Numbered from the stretch's first letter, positions 23,267 through 34,692 are shown. The stretch is 64,000 nt of DNA from Campanula takesimana (GCA_026119855.1 JAOWBW010001472.1:225275-289274); one strand, 5' to 3'. Notes: generated by a model not told the origin, from the sequence alone. Numbers and translations: made by a program.

Positions 23267-26200
23267 CCCGTTCATCATGATTATTTTAATAATATCATGT
23301 TAATAATATAATTGGATTATATGTGTTGGCATGTTATTTGAATTTGGATTCTTGATGTTTATGTGATTTGAATTTTATGTATATATATGTGATATATAGA
23401 GATCATAAAATCGCACCGTTTAAATACGTTATGTGGGATTTTAAATTGCAATAATAATTTGATTATTATGTTCCTTATGATTATCAAAAATTAATTGGAT
23501 TGATTTGTTGATGATTTTTGATTCATGAACAAGGCTTTGATGAACATGATGATTTGATCATCATGAACATCAAACCCTAATTGAATCGGGAAAGCAATTT
23601 GAGAACTGAAATTCGAAAAATCTGTTCTGATCATTGTGCTCGGCCGAGCAGTCCATAAGACTCGGCCGAGCAGATTGAATCAGAATGTACAGATTCTGGA
23701 ACACAAAGATGCTCGGCCGAGCACCTCAAAGGACTCGGCCGAGCAGAAGGATTTTGGACAGAATTTGTTTTTCAGATGGCTGGTTTTAGAAACCGTGTTT
23801 CCTGAAATTAAGGCATGTTCGAAATCACTTTGGATTGAACTTGTTTGTCAGATGGCTGGTTTGAGAAACCGTGTTACCTGAAAACAAATTTCAAGGTCAA
23901 AGTAATAAATTGATGGGACAAAAGAATTTAGAATCGAGTTACTTTATGTAAGGGATTGTGGATGCCTTCTGGCTTAGTTTCGACCTTACATAGTTGTTTC
24001 TTCTAGTTTCTAAATTTGGTACGGGATTGTGGATGCCTTATGGCTTAGTTTCGACCGTACAATCGTGCTCTCAATAATGTGTTAAAGAATTTATCCCCAT
24101 AAATCAATCACATGAAATCTTAATTTAATTAATGAGATTAGTTAAATTATTAACCGTTGCTTTATGTGTTTATATTATGTGACTATAAACATTTACCATG
24201 CTATATGTTGTGAACCTTCTTTAAAATTTAAGTTCCGTGCCAGTCCATGATTAAAACACTTGTGAGTACGTGGGTAGTTTTGTGTGGGCTCTGCCAAAGC
24301 GAGGTGCATTGATTCTATCCATTTATGAGCAAGATGAGGAAAGAGTGATTCCTATACGTTTAAAATGGTTTGACTTAATTAGGCTATCAAAAGACAAAAT
24401 TTTGGGCCTAAGGCACAGATGAGATTAAAACATGTTAGATATACGATATCTACAATCTCATAAAAGATCTAAGAGTCATATATGATATGATTTACAAGGA
24501 GTTGTCTACCTAATTAATTTAATTTTGAGCAGTATCGCCAAAGCGGACTTGAAATTAAATTAAAGAAGGATCTTAGCCCATTCAAATTATATTATACCTT
24601 GGATGTATATGAAGGTTATATAATTTAGTGGGAGTATTTATGAAATACAATCTATATATCTCTTAAATGACTGGTATGAAATATAGGTGTATATTTATTT
24701 GCATATTTGTGTAGAATATTTTCTTAAACTTTAATTATGTTTATTACTGGGATCTGTTCTTCATAATGGAAATTATTCATGAGCTTAAGAATTGTTCTAA
24801 AGCAAGAATGGAAATTATACATTCTTAATAATCCTGAGTAACCTAAATTGCAATATTAATTTGATTAATATGTTCCGTAGGATCATCAAAATTTAATTTG
24901 ATTAACTTGTTGATGATCTTAGATTCATGAATAAATTTTTTATTCTTGGTTTTGATAATCATGGTGATTTGATCACCATGAGCACCAAATCCTAAATGAA
25001 TCAAGAAATGCAATTATAGGATAAATTTGGAAATTTAAAATCTACCGCTTCTAAGATAAATATTTTGAGTTGAATTTAATTATCAGATGATTGGTTTCAG
25101 AAACCATGTTTCCTGAAATTAAATGTCAAGTTCAAGATTAATCTGGGATTGAATCTAATTTCAGACGGCTGGTTTGCGAAACCAAGTTTCCTGAAAAATG
25201 ATGTCAATTAAGAATTCAGATAAACTAAAATTAGAATCTTGAATTGTTCTTGATTGCTGAAGTTAGTCGAATTGATGAGACATTGGTTTGTGCTCTCAAT
25301 ATCTGAACTATTATGAGGAAAGATGATGATCTAAGTCGAAAATTCGATTTTGACTTTATGATTTTCTAAAAGGAAGGATTAAAAGCTAAAGGTAAGACAA
25401 ACGTTGTCAAACCTAAAGGAAATAATTGTGGCTAAAATTATGACTCTGAATAATGCAATTTGGTAATGTGGCAATTTGATTGACCATTTAAAATTGCAAT
25501 CAAAATTTTGGATGATCAATAAAAGGTGAATGGTAGTGAGACAACCACAAAGGATATTTATGCTATAAAATTAATCTTTCTAATTTTAATCATTGGGTAT
25601 TGGATACCAGATTGGATCCCACATTTGTATAAATGTGCAACAATTAATAAAAAGAAAGACTACTTATAAAAGGTAAAGTTAATCTGCGAATGATAATGAT
25701 GCAAGAGTTGCAACATTGTTCGTGGAACACTTATGAAGTGGCTTTGCTCATTAAGTAAAAAGCATTATTTTGCTATAAGATAATGAAGGATATTTATTTC
25801 TTATTTGGAATAAGAAAGAGCTTTATTTATTATGATTTGCTTTATCGTATTGTTAAATCATATAAATAAATCTCATATCCTAAATCTTGAAGAACAAAAT
25901 AATAAATAAGACTATAACATAAATAATTAAATTCTCAAGGCATTATTGTTTTGATCAAGTAAATGAGAAACGCATATCTAAAATTCCATGGGACGGAGTT
26001 TTAAAGTCATACGATTTTGAATCATATGATTTATGCAAATCTTATTTACTTTGATTAAGACAACTTTTACTAGGAGTAGTAAAAGGCTGATATCTTATTA
26101 GACCTAATACATGTCGATGTATATGGTTCATTAAGTAGCAATGCTAAAAGAGGATTTTGGTAACTTGGCAAAATTATTCAGAAATCCCGATTCGATCGTG

Positions 26201-28404
26201 ATAATGAATAATTGAACCAAGAATTTGATAATCATCTTTAGGTTGTGAAATTGTTTCACAAATTAACTCCACCGAGAACACCATTTAGAATGATGTGTCT
26301 ACGTGGAGGTGTAGAACCTTATTGGATATGGTTCATTAGATGATAAAGTCAAATTGATTTTCCATTATTTATTTTGGGGTTATGTTTTGGAAACCGCTAT
26401 AATTACACTAATTTGAGTTCCATTAAAATAGGTTCAAAGGTACCATATGTGATATGGAATGAAAGAAAACTTGGTTTGTCTTTCATAAAGATTTAAGATG
26501 GTGAGACTTTTTGCGAAAAGACTTGTTTGGAACAAGCTCACACTTAAATCTAATAAATGTATTTTCATGGGATATCCCAAGGAAACTTGAGGATATTATT
26601 TTACTTCTAAGAAACAAATTGTTTGTTGCTTGTAATGGTACTTTTTTAAGTAAATTGTTTATCTCTAAAAGAATCAGTGGGAGTAAAATATATCTCGAAT
26701 GGTTCGAGACCTAGAAGATAACATAGAACCTTAGATGGAAGTTGAATGAACTTTCGCAAGGAGTTGTGGAAATTCGTTCAAATTACACAAGTTAATTGCA
26801 TATATGATAGGATACAATCTATAATGAGAAATATTGGATTTCTTATTAAAGAAAGTATAAGAGGTAAAGTTCATTGAGAATGGTATATTTACTTCCTATC
26901 AAAATGCAATGTCCGCTCCATTTTAGATTAATGGCCTGGAGTCATAAAATCTAAAAGGCAATCCATGTATATTAATCAAGTTTGGAACTTGATCTTTCTA
27001 ACCTAAGGTGTAAAAACCAAAGGATGGAATCAAGTTTTCTTGGAGAAAACTAACATGGGTAGCAAAGGAACATACTAATTAAGCAAGATTAAATGTGAAA
27101 AGGTTGACTCATATTTCGACTATGATAAAACTTTCTCACTTGAAGTCATGCTTTAAGTTATTAGAATTCTCATTGTCATATCTTCATATTTGGAATATGA
27201 AATTTGACAAATGGATATCAAAACAGCGTTTCTTAACGGGAATTCACTTAAGGATGTATTGGATACAACCTGAAGGTTTTGATAGTCTAGAAATTCTAAT
27301 AAAGTATGTATGTTGCGGAAATCCATGAGATGGATTGAAGCAAGCTTCTTGGAGTTGAAACAATCATTTTGATGGAGCGTTCAAATCGTTTGAAATTCAT
27401 CAATAATGAGACTTGTGTTTGCTAAGAAATTAGTGGGAGCATAGTCTAATTCCTAGTCTTAAATATATGTGTAACATATAGTTCATTTGAAAGAGTTTCT
27501 TAATGAAAGGACTTAGGAATAAGCCGCTTATATCCTTGAAATTAATATCTATTGATATTAATCTATGAAGTTGATTGGTTTGTGTTAAAGTACTTATGGA
27601 GACAATGTACTGAATTGTTCAGTATGCAAGACTCTTGGAGAAGAACTTGCGAAGTTGTCTAATGACAGTGTTCTTGGCAAGACTTAGTCTTAGTGGAAGA
27701 CTAATGAGCAAGAATACATTATTAGGATTCCATATGCTTCGGCAATTGGATCTATCATGAATGTCATATTATGTACTTAGACGGTATAACTCGTATACTT
27801 GGAGTATGATGAGAACATACTAATCGTATCCTAGTGAAAGTCATTAGATAATGATCAAGAATATCCTTGTGTACTTGAGAAGAACTAAGGATGCATTCTT
27901 GATGGTTGTTGGAATGGGAGATGATCTAGTAAATGGTTACATAGATACATGCTTCCGCATCGACAAGGGTAATTTAAATCACAGTCTAAACATATGTTTA
28001 AAATAAGTGCTATTAGTTGGAATAGTTCCAAGCAAATACACTATAATTTATTCTACGAATAAAATTGAGTATTTAGTTACAAGAGTTGTAGCTAATAGAG
28101 TTGTTTGAATATAGATGTTATTAGTAAAACTAGAAATAGTTTATAGTGATACTAATCCAATGGACCTTGTTGTGAAATAACGGTTATTGCACAAGCTAAG
28201 GTGCCAATGGCTCATCTATGATCCAAACACGGGCTCAGACGTTTCCATCTCTACGAGAAATCGTTGACATGGGAAGTGTCAAAAATATGCAAAATACCTT
28301 ATGATGATAACAAAGACAATCATCTTACATGTGCTCACTTGAAAAATGATGGAGATCATAACTTAGCTCAATGGGTATTGGATACACGTTGATTGGGCCT
28401 AGTG
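23267..28404 (+). pseudogene. Copia B decayed gag-pol
   Basis: Recognisable plus-strand scraps in changing frames: an integrase-like LTPPRTPFRMM stretch near 26270-26360; RT with YFDYDKTFS (about 27110) and MDIKTAFLNG (about 27205-27240); late RT/RNase H with IKNILVYLRRTKDAFL (about 27860-27900) and ISWNSSKQ (about 28010-28035). Stops interrupt each segment and no ORF exceeds 90 codons. A duplicated ~40-bp phrase GGGATTGTGGATGCCTT-TGGCTTAGTTTCGACC lies at 23951-23990 and 24021-24060. TGCTCGGCCGAGCA palindromes recur in the leader at 23637-23650 and 23710-23723. Confidence 0.8.
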
Positions 28405-28416
28405 CAAGTGGGAGAT
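28405..28416 (+). promoter_or_regulatory. Copia B polypurine tract
   Basis: CAAGTGGGAGAT directly before the 3' LTR, a very common plant Copia form. Confidence 0.88.
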
Positions 28417-29888
28417 TGTTGGAATTATGCTCTAGGCCCTTGAGAAAGGCCTTACGTTACATCATTTGTTTTGGAGATAACAGCTTTGGGTTATTATATG
28501 TTTTACATGTTTATTATAATAATCCCCGTCCCTAGAACTTATGAAGAACTAGTATAAGTTTAATTGATGATCATGTGATGATCATGTGTATTAGATACAG
28601 ATTAAGCTTATGGGTACATGTTGGTGACCATGTACTGGACATGACCCACCTATGGGATTTATGTCATGGTCAAATGTCATAATTAAATCTCATAATAGTT
28701 ATATCATTAATATCCTTAGACCTGAGATTATTACAGTCTTCCACATGATGAACATTATGTTTGACGTACTCAAACGTCACTCCTAACCGGGTGGTTATAA
28801 AGGCTACGATTGGCATAATCGGATTCATGTAGGGAAAGGTAATAAGTCAATATGGGATTTGTCCCTCTCTCAAGAGAGATATCTGCTTAGGCCTCTCGTA
28901 GAGTGAGATTGATGAAATGCGTGGCCGCGCTCAAATGAATTGATGAGATCAATACCATTTGCTCATTATCAATCTACTCAAGATCGAGAAAGCATTGAAC
29001 AATATAAGTTGACATGGACCATGACTTATGTTCAATATGATATCGTGAGACAAAAGGATTGTGATATATTCTATTGAGGATTACGAACTTCTTTAAGTTA
29101 TATTAATTGGGTATTCATGATGGCTTGCTAGAGTCCGCTCATGATTTATGAGTTTGACCTTGGTTGGACTCATTGCCAACTTAATATACTCCTATGGGGT
29201 CACACACAAAAGAACGAATTGTTTAAAAGGCTAAAAATGATTTTTTGCTGGTGCTCGGCCGAGCACCTCAAAGGACTCGGCCGAGCATGAGAAACAGAAA
29301 GTTTTGACACAGAGGTGCTCGGCCGAGCACCTTATAAGACTCGGCCGAGCAGGCCCTGTTTGGGCCCAAAATCTGATTTCGTGTTTTGACGGGTTTTGAC
29401 CTATTTCTCCTAAAAGGTTTAGGACTAATGAGTTTAAATACCTCTCTCTTAACCCTAATCAGTATGGATTGATATTGTATCATTATTGGTAGCCTCCATG
29501 TGTTTGAGAAACATATTCTTGAGTTTAGATTGAGAATCAAAAGCTCAAGAACACCAATAAAATCATATAGCCTTTGAAGATTAGAAAAGCGTGTTTTCTA
29601 ATGGGTCTAGCAATCCAGATCTAGAATCGTTCTAGATATTCGTTCGCGTGTGGATAAACATAGAGGGCGTTGGCATCAACTCCTTCAAAGTTCGTGATCC
29701 AAGTGTTGCGGTCGTTCCTGCGTTCGTGATTCGAAGAAGCGCGAAGAACAAAGATTGAAGATCTCAGAATTTTAAAGCTCCGTCACGGTTAGTGTTCTAA
29801 ATTCATCCTCGTATTAATTTAATCATCGTGATCGGATCTAGGCTTTTGGGTTTTAATTCCGCTGCGCATGTTTGCTCAAAACCCAACA
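28417..29888 (+). repeat. Copia B 3' LTR
   Basis: 1472 bp, the same length as the 5' LTR. Observed differences include CAACCTTGGG/CAGCTTTGGG, TAATCCT/TACTCCT and GGCCGATCATG/GGCCGAGCATG. Palindromes lie at 29252-29265 and 29316-29329. Confidence 0.92.
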
Positions 29889-30058
29889 GTACCACCCAAT
29901 GTAAACACATAACCCGTAGTACTTCTCCTCTTATCAAGATCACTTGATGCCAAATCCGCTTCAACATAACCCGCTAACATGACATCCTTGCTTGAGAAAC
30001 ATAGAGCCTTACCAGCATTACCCTTTAAGTAACGAAGGATCTATTTAACCGCTTCCTA
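29889..30058 (-). pseudogene. Copia A RT end / RNase H start
   Basis: The minus frame gives ILRYLKGNAGKALCFSSKDV, MLAGYVEADLASSDLDKRRS and TTGYVFTLGGT, the conserved RT-RNase H junction of Copia pol. TAG codons replace the usual Trp and Gln just before ILRYLKG. It joins across Copia B to 21781-21401. Confidence 0.85.
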
Positions 30059-30059
30059 A

Positions 30060-31128
30060 CTAATAACAGGTTCTTTTTCAAACCCGGAATGTGTCTGACC
30101 CCTTGTAGATGTAAGACCTTCCCGTCCGATGCTTCTATTCTAACATTCCCCTTCCCCTTGATTTCCAAAGGCTCGCCATCCGCCAGATAGACCTTTCCGA
30201 AATCACCGGAAGTATAATTTTTCATCTCCTTTGCATGCCTGCATGAGTGGAATGATGCCCCTGAATCCAGCACCCATAATTCTAGCGCACCACTAACACT
30301 TAGAACTAGTACATCTTCACCCCCAGTTACCATATTCGCCGATTTATCCCCTCGCATGGGACAATCCTTCTTGTAGTGTCCTAACTCGTTACAATGATAG
30401 CACTGTACCGATCCCTTGGCAACCCTTGGTACATTATTGTTTTCCCTAGGCCTGTACTCACCACCTCCTACGTTTTCCTTTGATTCAGTTCTCCCCTTGT
30501 TGCTAGTACCCAGCTTTCCCCTGCTAGTTGTAGCTAAAGTCGATCCCGAAGTAGATGGTGTCCCCAACTTCTTCATACGATTTTTCTCGCCTAAAAGAAA
30601 GTCCTTAACATCATCATACTTCAATTTATTCTTACCTGCTGAAGCATTTAACGCCGTCACCGTTCCGCTCCAACTTCCTGGTAAGGATGCTAGCAATTGA
30701 CAAGCATGAACCTCATCCCCAAACGTAATATCCAACGCCGCCAATGAGTTTATAACATCCATAAACTCATCGATGTGTTTAGCTATGGATCCTCCCTCTT
30801 ACATCTTGAGATTACCCATCTTGCATATCATATCAACCTTATTTGCAGCAGATGGAGTTTCAAATCTCTCAGTAAGATAATTCAATAGCTCTTTGGTGGT
30901 TTTCGCCTTCTTGGTAGTCTTCGCGATCCATTTTGACAAAGTGGATCTAACCACCCCTAGGGCTTTCCGATCCATAAGATCCCAATCTTCCTGCTTTTCG
31001 CTTTCCGGCTTGACTCCTGTTAAGGGCTTATAGAGATCTTTGTTGTACAAGAGATCCTCTATTTGCATCTTCTAAAACCCATAGTCAGACCCATCAAATT
31101 TCTCCACCGCTTGTTTATCCTTGCCCAT
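30060..31128 (-). pseudogene. Copia A gag and protease
   Basis: Start ATG at 31128-31126 (MGKDKQAVEKFDGSDYGF), then a stop, then MQIEDLLYNKDLY and WDLMDRKALGVVRSTLSKWI (gag core). A TAA near 30798 replaces the Gln before EGGSIAKHIDEF. Next come a CCHC zinc knuckle CYHCNELGHYKKDC (about 30360-30400) and the aspartic protease motif LDSGASFHS near 30255-30280, then GKVYLADGEP and VRHIPGLKKNL. At ~30060 the frame jumps straight to the end of RT: integrase and most of RT are missing. At least two nonsense changes plus the deletion make it non-functional. Confidence 0.92.
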
Positions 31129-31165
31129 TTTTGATTGCTTGATAAACCCGGATCGTTAAACCGGA

Positions 31166-31178
31166 GCTCTAGATACCA
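31166..31178 (-). promoter_or_regulatory. Copia A primer binding site
   Basis: The minus strand reads TGGTATCTAGAGC two bases after the high LTR, an initiator-tRNA-Met-like site with one extra base. It establishes minus orientation. Confidence 0.8.
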
Positions 31179-31180
31179 GT

Positions 31181-31651
31181 TGTTGTGGAATAAGCCCTCC
31201 CAACACCCAAGCAAATCGCAAGAATCACCGCACCACAAACAAGCACAATAAATAATAAAGCAAAGCAAAAGACAGAAGAACACAAGAAATTGTTTACCCA
31301 GTTCGTCAATATGTTTGACTACGGCTGGGAGCACTACCAAGCCAGGATCTTGCACTATAATATGTTAAATCTGAGTTACAATGAGTATGTGGGCAGAACA
31401 TTGCTTAAATATGCACCCTAGAATAAGACTTAAACCTAAACACAAGAGAAATCTCGAAAATACTGCTCAATCCTGAATTCCCGTCTGCGGCACCGAGCGC
31501 CCGCTCGGTAGGTACCGAGCGCCCGCTTACCTCTCGCCAAAAACCAATTCCTTCTGATCAAAACCGAGCGCCCCTGGTTGTACCCGAGCGCCCGCCTGGT
31601 CTCCTGTGCAGATTTTCTCCCCTTTGTTCCTTTACGATCTCTATTCCAACA
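31181..31651 (-). repeat. Copia A 5' LTR (uninterrupted)
   Basis: 471 bp. It contains the perfect palindrome ACCGAGCGCCCGCTCGGT at 31492-31509 and further GAGCGCCCGC copies up to 31607. It serves as the empty-site reference for the CACTA 2 insertion. Confidence 0.92.
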
Positions 31652-31864
31652 CCACCTCCACTTGTCCACCCTCACTTCCCTCTTCCCCACCAGCGGTTCC
31701 CCTTCCTCTACAGCCCCCTCCCAAATCTTTTACCTCCCATGCGTCACCCGTCCCACTCCGCCATCACCCGTTAGAAAATCAAGTTGGTGGGTTTCAAACC
31801 CTAAACAAAATGCCAAGTTTTTTTTTGGAGGGTACATGATGGTGGATGTTTGTGCTTGCAATCA

Positions 31865-32087
31865 GACATCTAGATATTCATAAAATCAATTTTGACCATA
31901 ATTTTATGAATATCTAAATATTTCTATGAAATTATAAAAATTGTTATTGTTTCACTATTAGAAATACTATCATTAATAATTTTTAAAATTGTATAGAGAT
32001 ATCTAGATATTCATAAAATCATGGTCAAATATTGATTCAGTTGACCAAAAAAATCAAACTGTGCCCTTTGGTATGGGACGGAGGGAG
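31865..32087. mobile_element. Stowaway-like MITE fragment in the MULE
   Basis: The right end GGGACGGAGGGAG is followed by TA at 32088. The interior has inverted CATCTAGATATTCATAAAAT / ATTTTATGAATATCTA stretches, but no matching left terminus is visible. Confidence 0.5.
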
Positions 32088-32242
32088 TATTATGTTTTTA
32101 TAATTAACTTTAATGCATTATACTTTTGTAATTTGAGTAAAATATGCTATATTATTTATTAACATACAAGTTAATTAACACAATTTACAGTATGTAACTT
32201 TTTAGAATTAGAGGGACTAAATTTGACAAATGAAACTATTGC

Positions 32243-32319
32243 ACCGAATTTGGTGTAAATGAATAGTTTTACACCAAATTTGGTGTAACACTATTCATTT
32301 ACACCGAATTTGGTGTAAA
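32243..32319. repeat. Three CACC(G/A)AATTTGGTG palindromes
   Basis: Copies lie at 32243-32258, 32272-32289 (perfect TACACCAAATTTGGTGTA) and 32302-32319. The middle one is extended by GAATAGT...ACTATTC into a longer hairpin. AATGAATAG/CTATTCATT spacers alternate between copies. Confidence 0.8.
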
Positions 32320-32324
32320 ATATA

Positions 32325-32590
32325 CTCCCTTCATCCCTCTTTAATCTACAAAATTTGCCATTTCGGTTCTCTCACTTTAATCTATAAAGTCCCAAAAAAG
32401 AAATGTTTTAATACTTTTAAAATAATGAGACATACTTGTCACACTCACAACAACTATCCACTTGCTATTCTCTACCCCACTTTCTCTCTCACACTCAACT
32501 ATCTACACTCGCAACACATCAACTTTTTTACTTTTTTCTTAAATAATGTACCAAACACAAAATTTGTAAGTTAAAGAGGGACGGAGGGAA
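32325..32590. mobile_element. Stowaway MITE in the MULE
   Basis: Left CTCCCTTCATCCCTCTTTAA is inverted at the right as TTAAAGAGGGACGGAGGGAA, with TA at 32323-32324 and 32591-32592. Confidence 0.75.
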
Positions 32591-33149
32591 TAGTGTCCAT
32601 TGGAGTAGTGAATAGTGGCTTTTTTAGTATTTTAGTGTGAAATTTAGTGTTCATTGGAGATGTTCTTAGGTGGTAGTTTTGGTGTGAGAAAGTTATAGTT
32701 GTTTGTGATGATGATGGTTGTGATTTTTGTTATTGATGGTGGTGGCGGCTTTGTGGAGATGGTTGGTGGCTGATGTGTTGAGATGGTGAAGGGCACATTG
32801 GTGGTGGCACCAAGGGTGAACATTTTGGATTCATTAAAGATAACGAATGTTATAAATGACTAGTTAAATGAGGTCAAGTAACTAACATTTGTTACATTAA
32901 TGAAATTTTGGACGGAATAAGCACATTTGAAATGTTGTAAAAGTTTAATGAAAAAATTTGAAAGAAAAAAAAGTCAGTGAGAACATTTAAAAATAGCCTA
33001 AAATTCAGTGAACAAAATATAATTTTTGCCTTATACATTTGCAGTTATTTTACACACAGCTCCATCTCTCAACTAAATAAATCCAATGGGCCAAAATTAA
33101 GAATTCTTTAATACTTTCTCCATGTTAAAATAGTTGTTATTAATATTTA

Positions 33150-33561
33150 CTCTCTCCGTCCAATTTGTATAGGTCATGTTTAATTTTTTGAGTTAACGCA
33201 AGTAAACTTTTAACCAAAAATTAATATAAATCTTATTATCTTAATGAAATTTTAAAAATTGTTATTGATGAAAAAAGTGTGAAATGTCTTTCACGGGGTA
33301 GCTCAGCGGTAAGGAACTGAGGGATGGTAAGAGAGGTTTTGTGTTTGAGTGGTGGGAGGAGCAGCTTGGTGACAAGTGATGTAAGTCCTGCTGGAAATTT
33401 CCTTTGGAGCTACTTACCAACTTGGCAACTAAGATCAGACCCGGATTTACATGTCTATGGATCTGAGAGGGTGGTTTATAGATCCTAGGATTACGGAGGG
33501 CGCAAGCACCGACACCTAAGTAATAAAGAAAAGTATGAAAATTATTTTAAGATGGAGGGAG
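33150..33561. mobile_element. Stowaway-like MITE split by a SINE
   Basis: The left end CTCTCTCCGTCCAATTTG has TA before it. The right end AAGATGGAGGGAG lies near 33561. The interior resumes on both sides of the SINE at 33285-33528. Confidence 0.5.
33285..33528 (+). mobile_element. tRNA-derived SINE
   Basis: The 5' part GGGGTAGCTCAGCGGTAAGG contains a perfect box A (TRGCNNAGYNGG form) at about 33298-33308. A degenerate box B (TGTTTGAGTGG) follows ~45 bp later. The body ends TAATAAAG. Near-identical 12-bp flanks AAAAGTGTGAAA (33273-33284) and AAAAGTATGAAA (33529-33540) look like a target duplication. About 244 bp, a normal plant SINE size. It is not a tRNA gene because acceptor and anticodon arms cannot form. 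Confidence 0.6.
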
Positions 33562-33689
33562 TGTGAGTAAATTTTGTACTTCTGTTTGTAATTTATGATG
33601 GAAAGTCATTGATGGTATATTTTCCATTTGTATTCTTTAAATTTTTTCAGTAAATATTTTCAATGTTTTTCTAATGAAAGTAGGGTATG

Positions 33690-33930
33690 GAACCGTTATA
33701 CCGAGATTCGATGCACCGATGTGAAAGTTGCACAACGTATTGTAAAACGTTTTTTACACAACATTTTAATGCACTACACAACGTAAAAACGACCGAAAAA
33801 GTGTTAGCTCCTGAAAAACGTTTTACATTTGCAAGTACACATTTTATATTAGGTAGAAAACGTTTTACAAAACGTTGTGCAATTTTAACATCGGTGCAAC
33901 GGTGCACCTAACGTGTTGGTGCAGCGGTTC
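33690..33930. mobile_element. Fold-back TIR element of unknown superfamily
   Basis: Arms at about 33713-33753 and 33856-33897 are inverted copies of GCACCGATGTGAAAGTTGCA / CAACGTATTGTAAAACGTTTT with few mismatches. Weaker inverted similarity (GAACCGTTATACC / GGTGCAGCGGTTC) extends to the stated ends. The target duplication is unclear. Confidence 0.6.
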
Positions 33931-34008
33931 GAAATCCAAAGAAAGTAACAACATCCCACCTAACACATTTCAGGATTTAGGGATAGGGACCATATGGTTC
34001 AGAATTAC

Positions 34009-34288
34009 ACTCCCTCCGTCCCATAACTATATGCACAAATTACCATTTTGGGTGTCCTATTAATAAGTCACACTTTCTTAAAATTGCAAAAAATCTTTAC
34101 TATTCATCCCACTCATTTTCTATTTTACTTTAATTTTATACTTACAACACCAATCAACCTACTATTCCTTACCTCACTTTCTCTCTCCTACTTCTCTTTT
34201 CACACTCACAATAACTACCCACTACTATTCATCCCGTAATTCTCATGCAAAACTTATTTTGTGCACATAGTTATGGAACAGAGGGAGT
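34009..34288. mobile_element. Stowaway-like MITE upstream of the MATE gene
   Basis: CACTCCCTCCGTCCCATAAC at the left mirrors GTTATGGAACAGAGGGAGTG at the right. TATGCACAAA / TTTGTGCACATA is also inverted. Ends about 400 bp upstream of the MATE start codon. Confidence 0.75.
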
Positions 34289-34365
34289 GTGGTTTTTTTT
34301 TTTTTTTTTGAAAGAATAACTAGTGATGGTTAACACTGTAATTTTGGTTTTTCCTTTCACTCTAT

Positions 34366-34375
34366 CTATATAAAT
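34366..34375 (+). promoter_or_regulatory. Candidate TATA box for the MATE gene
   Basis: CTATATAAAT about 320 bp upstream of the ATG. An A(26) run follows at 34405-34430. Position and plus-strand context fit a core promoter with a ~290-bp leader. Confidence 0.45.
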
Positions 34376-34692
34376 TATGATCTTGTCCAACTTGCTCAAA
34401 GGCAAAAAAAAAAAAAAAAAAAAAAAAAAAAGCCTCTTGTCCAACAGCGTCTACTTTGGAACAGAGGAGTACGATGATCGAAACTAAAAGCAATTGCTTC
34501 TAACTAGTGTTCTAAAAGATGTCCGTTTAAGCTAGGCTGCTTTAGCGACGCCTAAGTCCCGCCTATAATATTATATCTATTTCTGAATTCTCGTTAAAGC
34601 CCGGTTTAATACCTTGCTTCTGACACTCTCTCTTTCCTTTGCGACGGAACAAGCCGCCATTTTAATCAACAAACAATACACTGCTCCAAGAA

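Larger units (their letters stand above)
21782..29888 (+). mobile_element. Copia B: Ty1/Copia retrotransposon nested in Copia A
   Basis: LTRs of 1472 bp each (21782-23253, 28417-29888; TGTTGGAATT...AACCCAACA) are flanked by the perfect duplication GTACC (21777-21781, 29889-29893). The primer site is at 23255-23266 and the polypurine tract at 28405-28416. Fewer than about ten LTR differences are visible by eye, so it inserted recently. The 5.1-kb interior is in gag-integrase-RT-RNase H order but full of stops and frameshifts, so this copy cannot supply its own proteins. Confidence 0.93.
16064..31651 (-). mobile_element. Copia A: Ty1/Copia retrotransposon, minus strand, with nested inserts
   Basis: LTRs of ~471-473 bp (low copy 16064-21293 minus its CACTA insert; high copy 31181-31651) are flanked by a perfect 5-bp duplication CCACC (16059-16063, 31652-31656). 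In the sense direction the LTR reads TGTTGGAATAGAG...TTCCACAACA. The primer site is beside the high LTR and the polypurine tract beside the low LTR. Coding order is gag-protease (31128-30060) then RT end/RNase H (30058-29889 joined to 21781-21401); integrase and most of RT were deleted. The LTRs show roughly 15 differences, so this insertion is older than Copia B. Confidence 0.92.
15808..33030. mobile_element. Mutator-like element split by nested retrotransposons
   Basis: The left end (15808, GGCAAAAAGCATATTTTTGG) and right end (33030) are inverted copies: the right arm read inward begins GGCAAAAATTATATTTTGTT. Similarity continues for at least 60 bp and weaker for ~150 bp. A perfect 9-bp duplication TTATACATT lies at 15799-15807 and 33031-33039, the MULE hallmark. 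Excising Copia A leaves ~1.6 kb of original element (15808-16063 plus 31657-33030). No MuDR-type transposase is visible in that remainder. Confidence 0.85.

Noticed and set aside
33296..33370. tRNA gene (TAGCTCAGCGGT box A)
   Set aside because: Only box A is good; the D, anticodon, T and acceptor arms cannot be formed. It is better explained as a SINE head.
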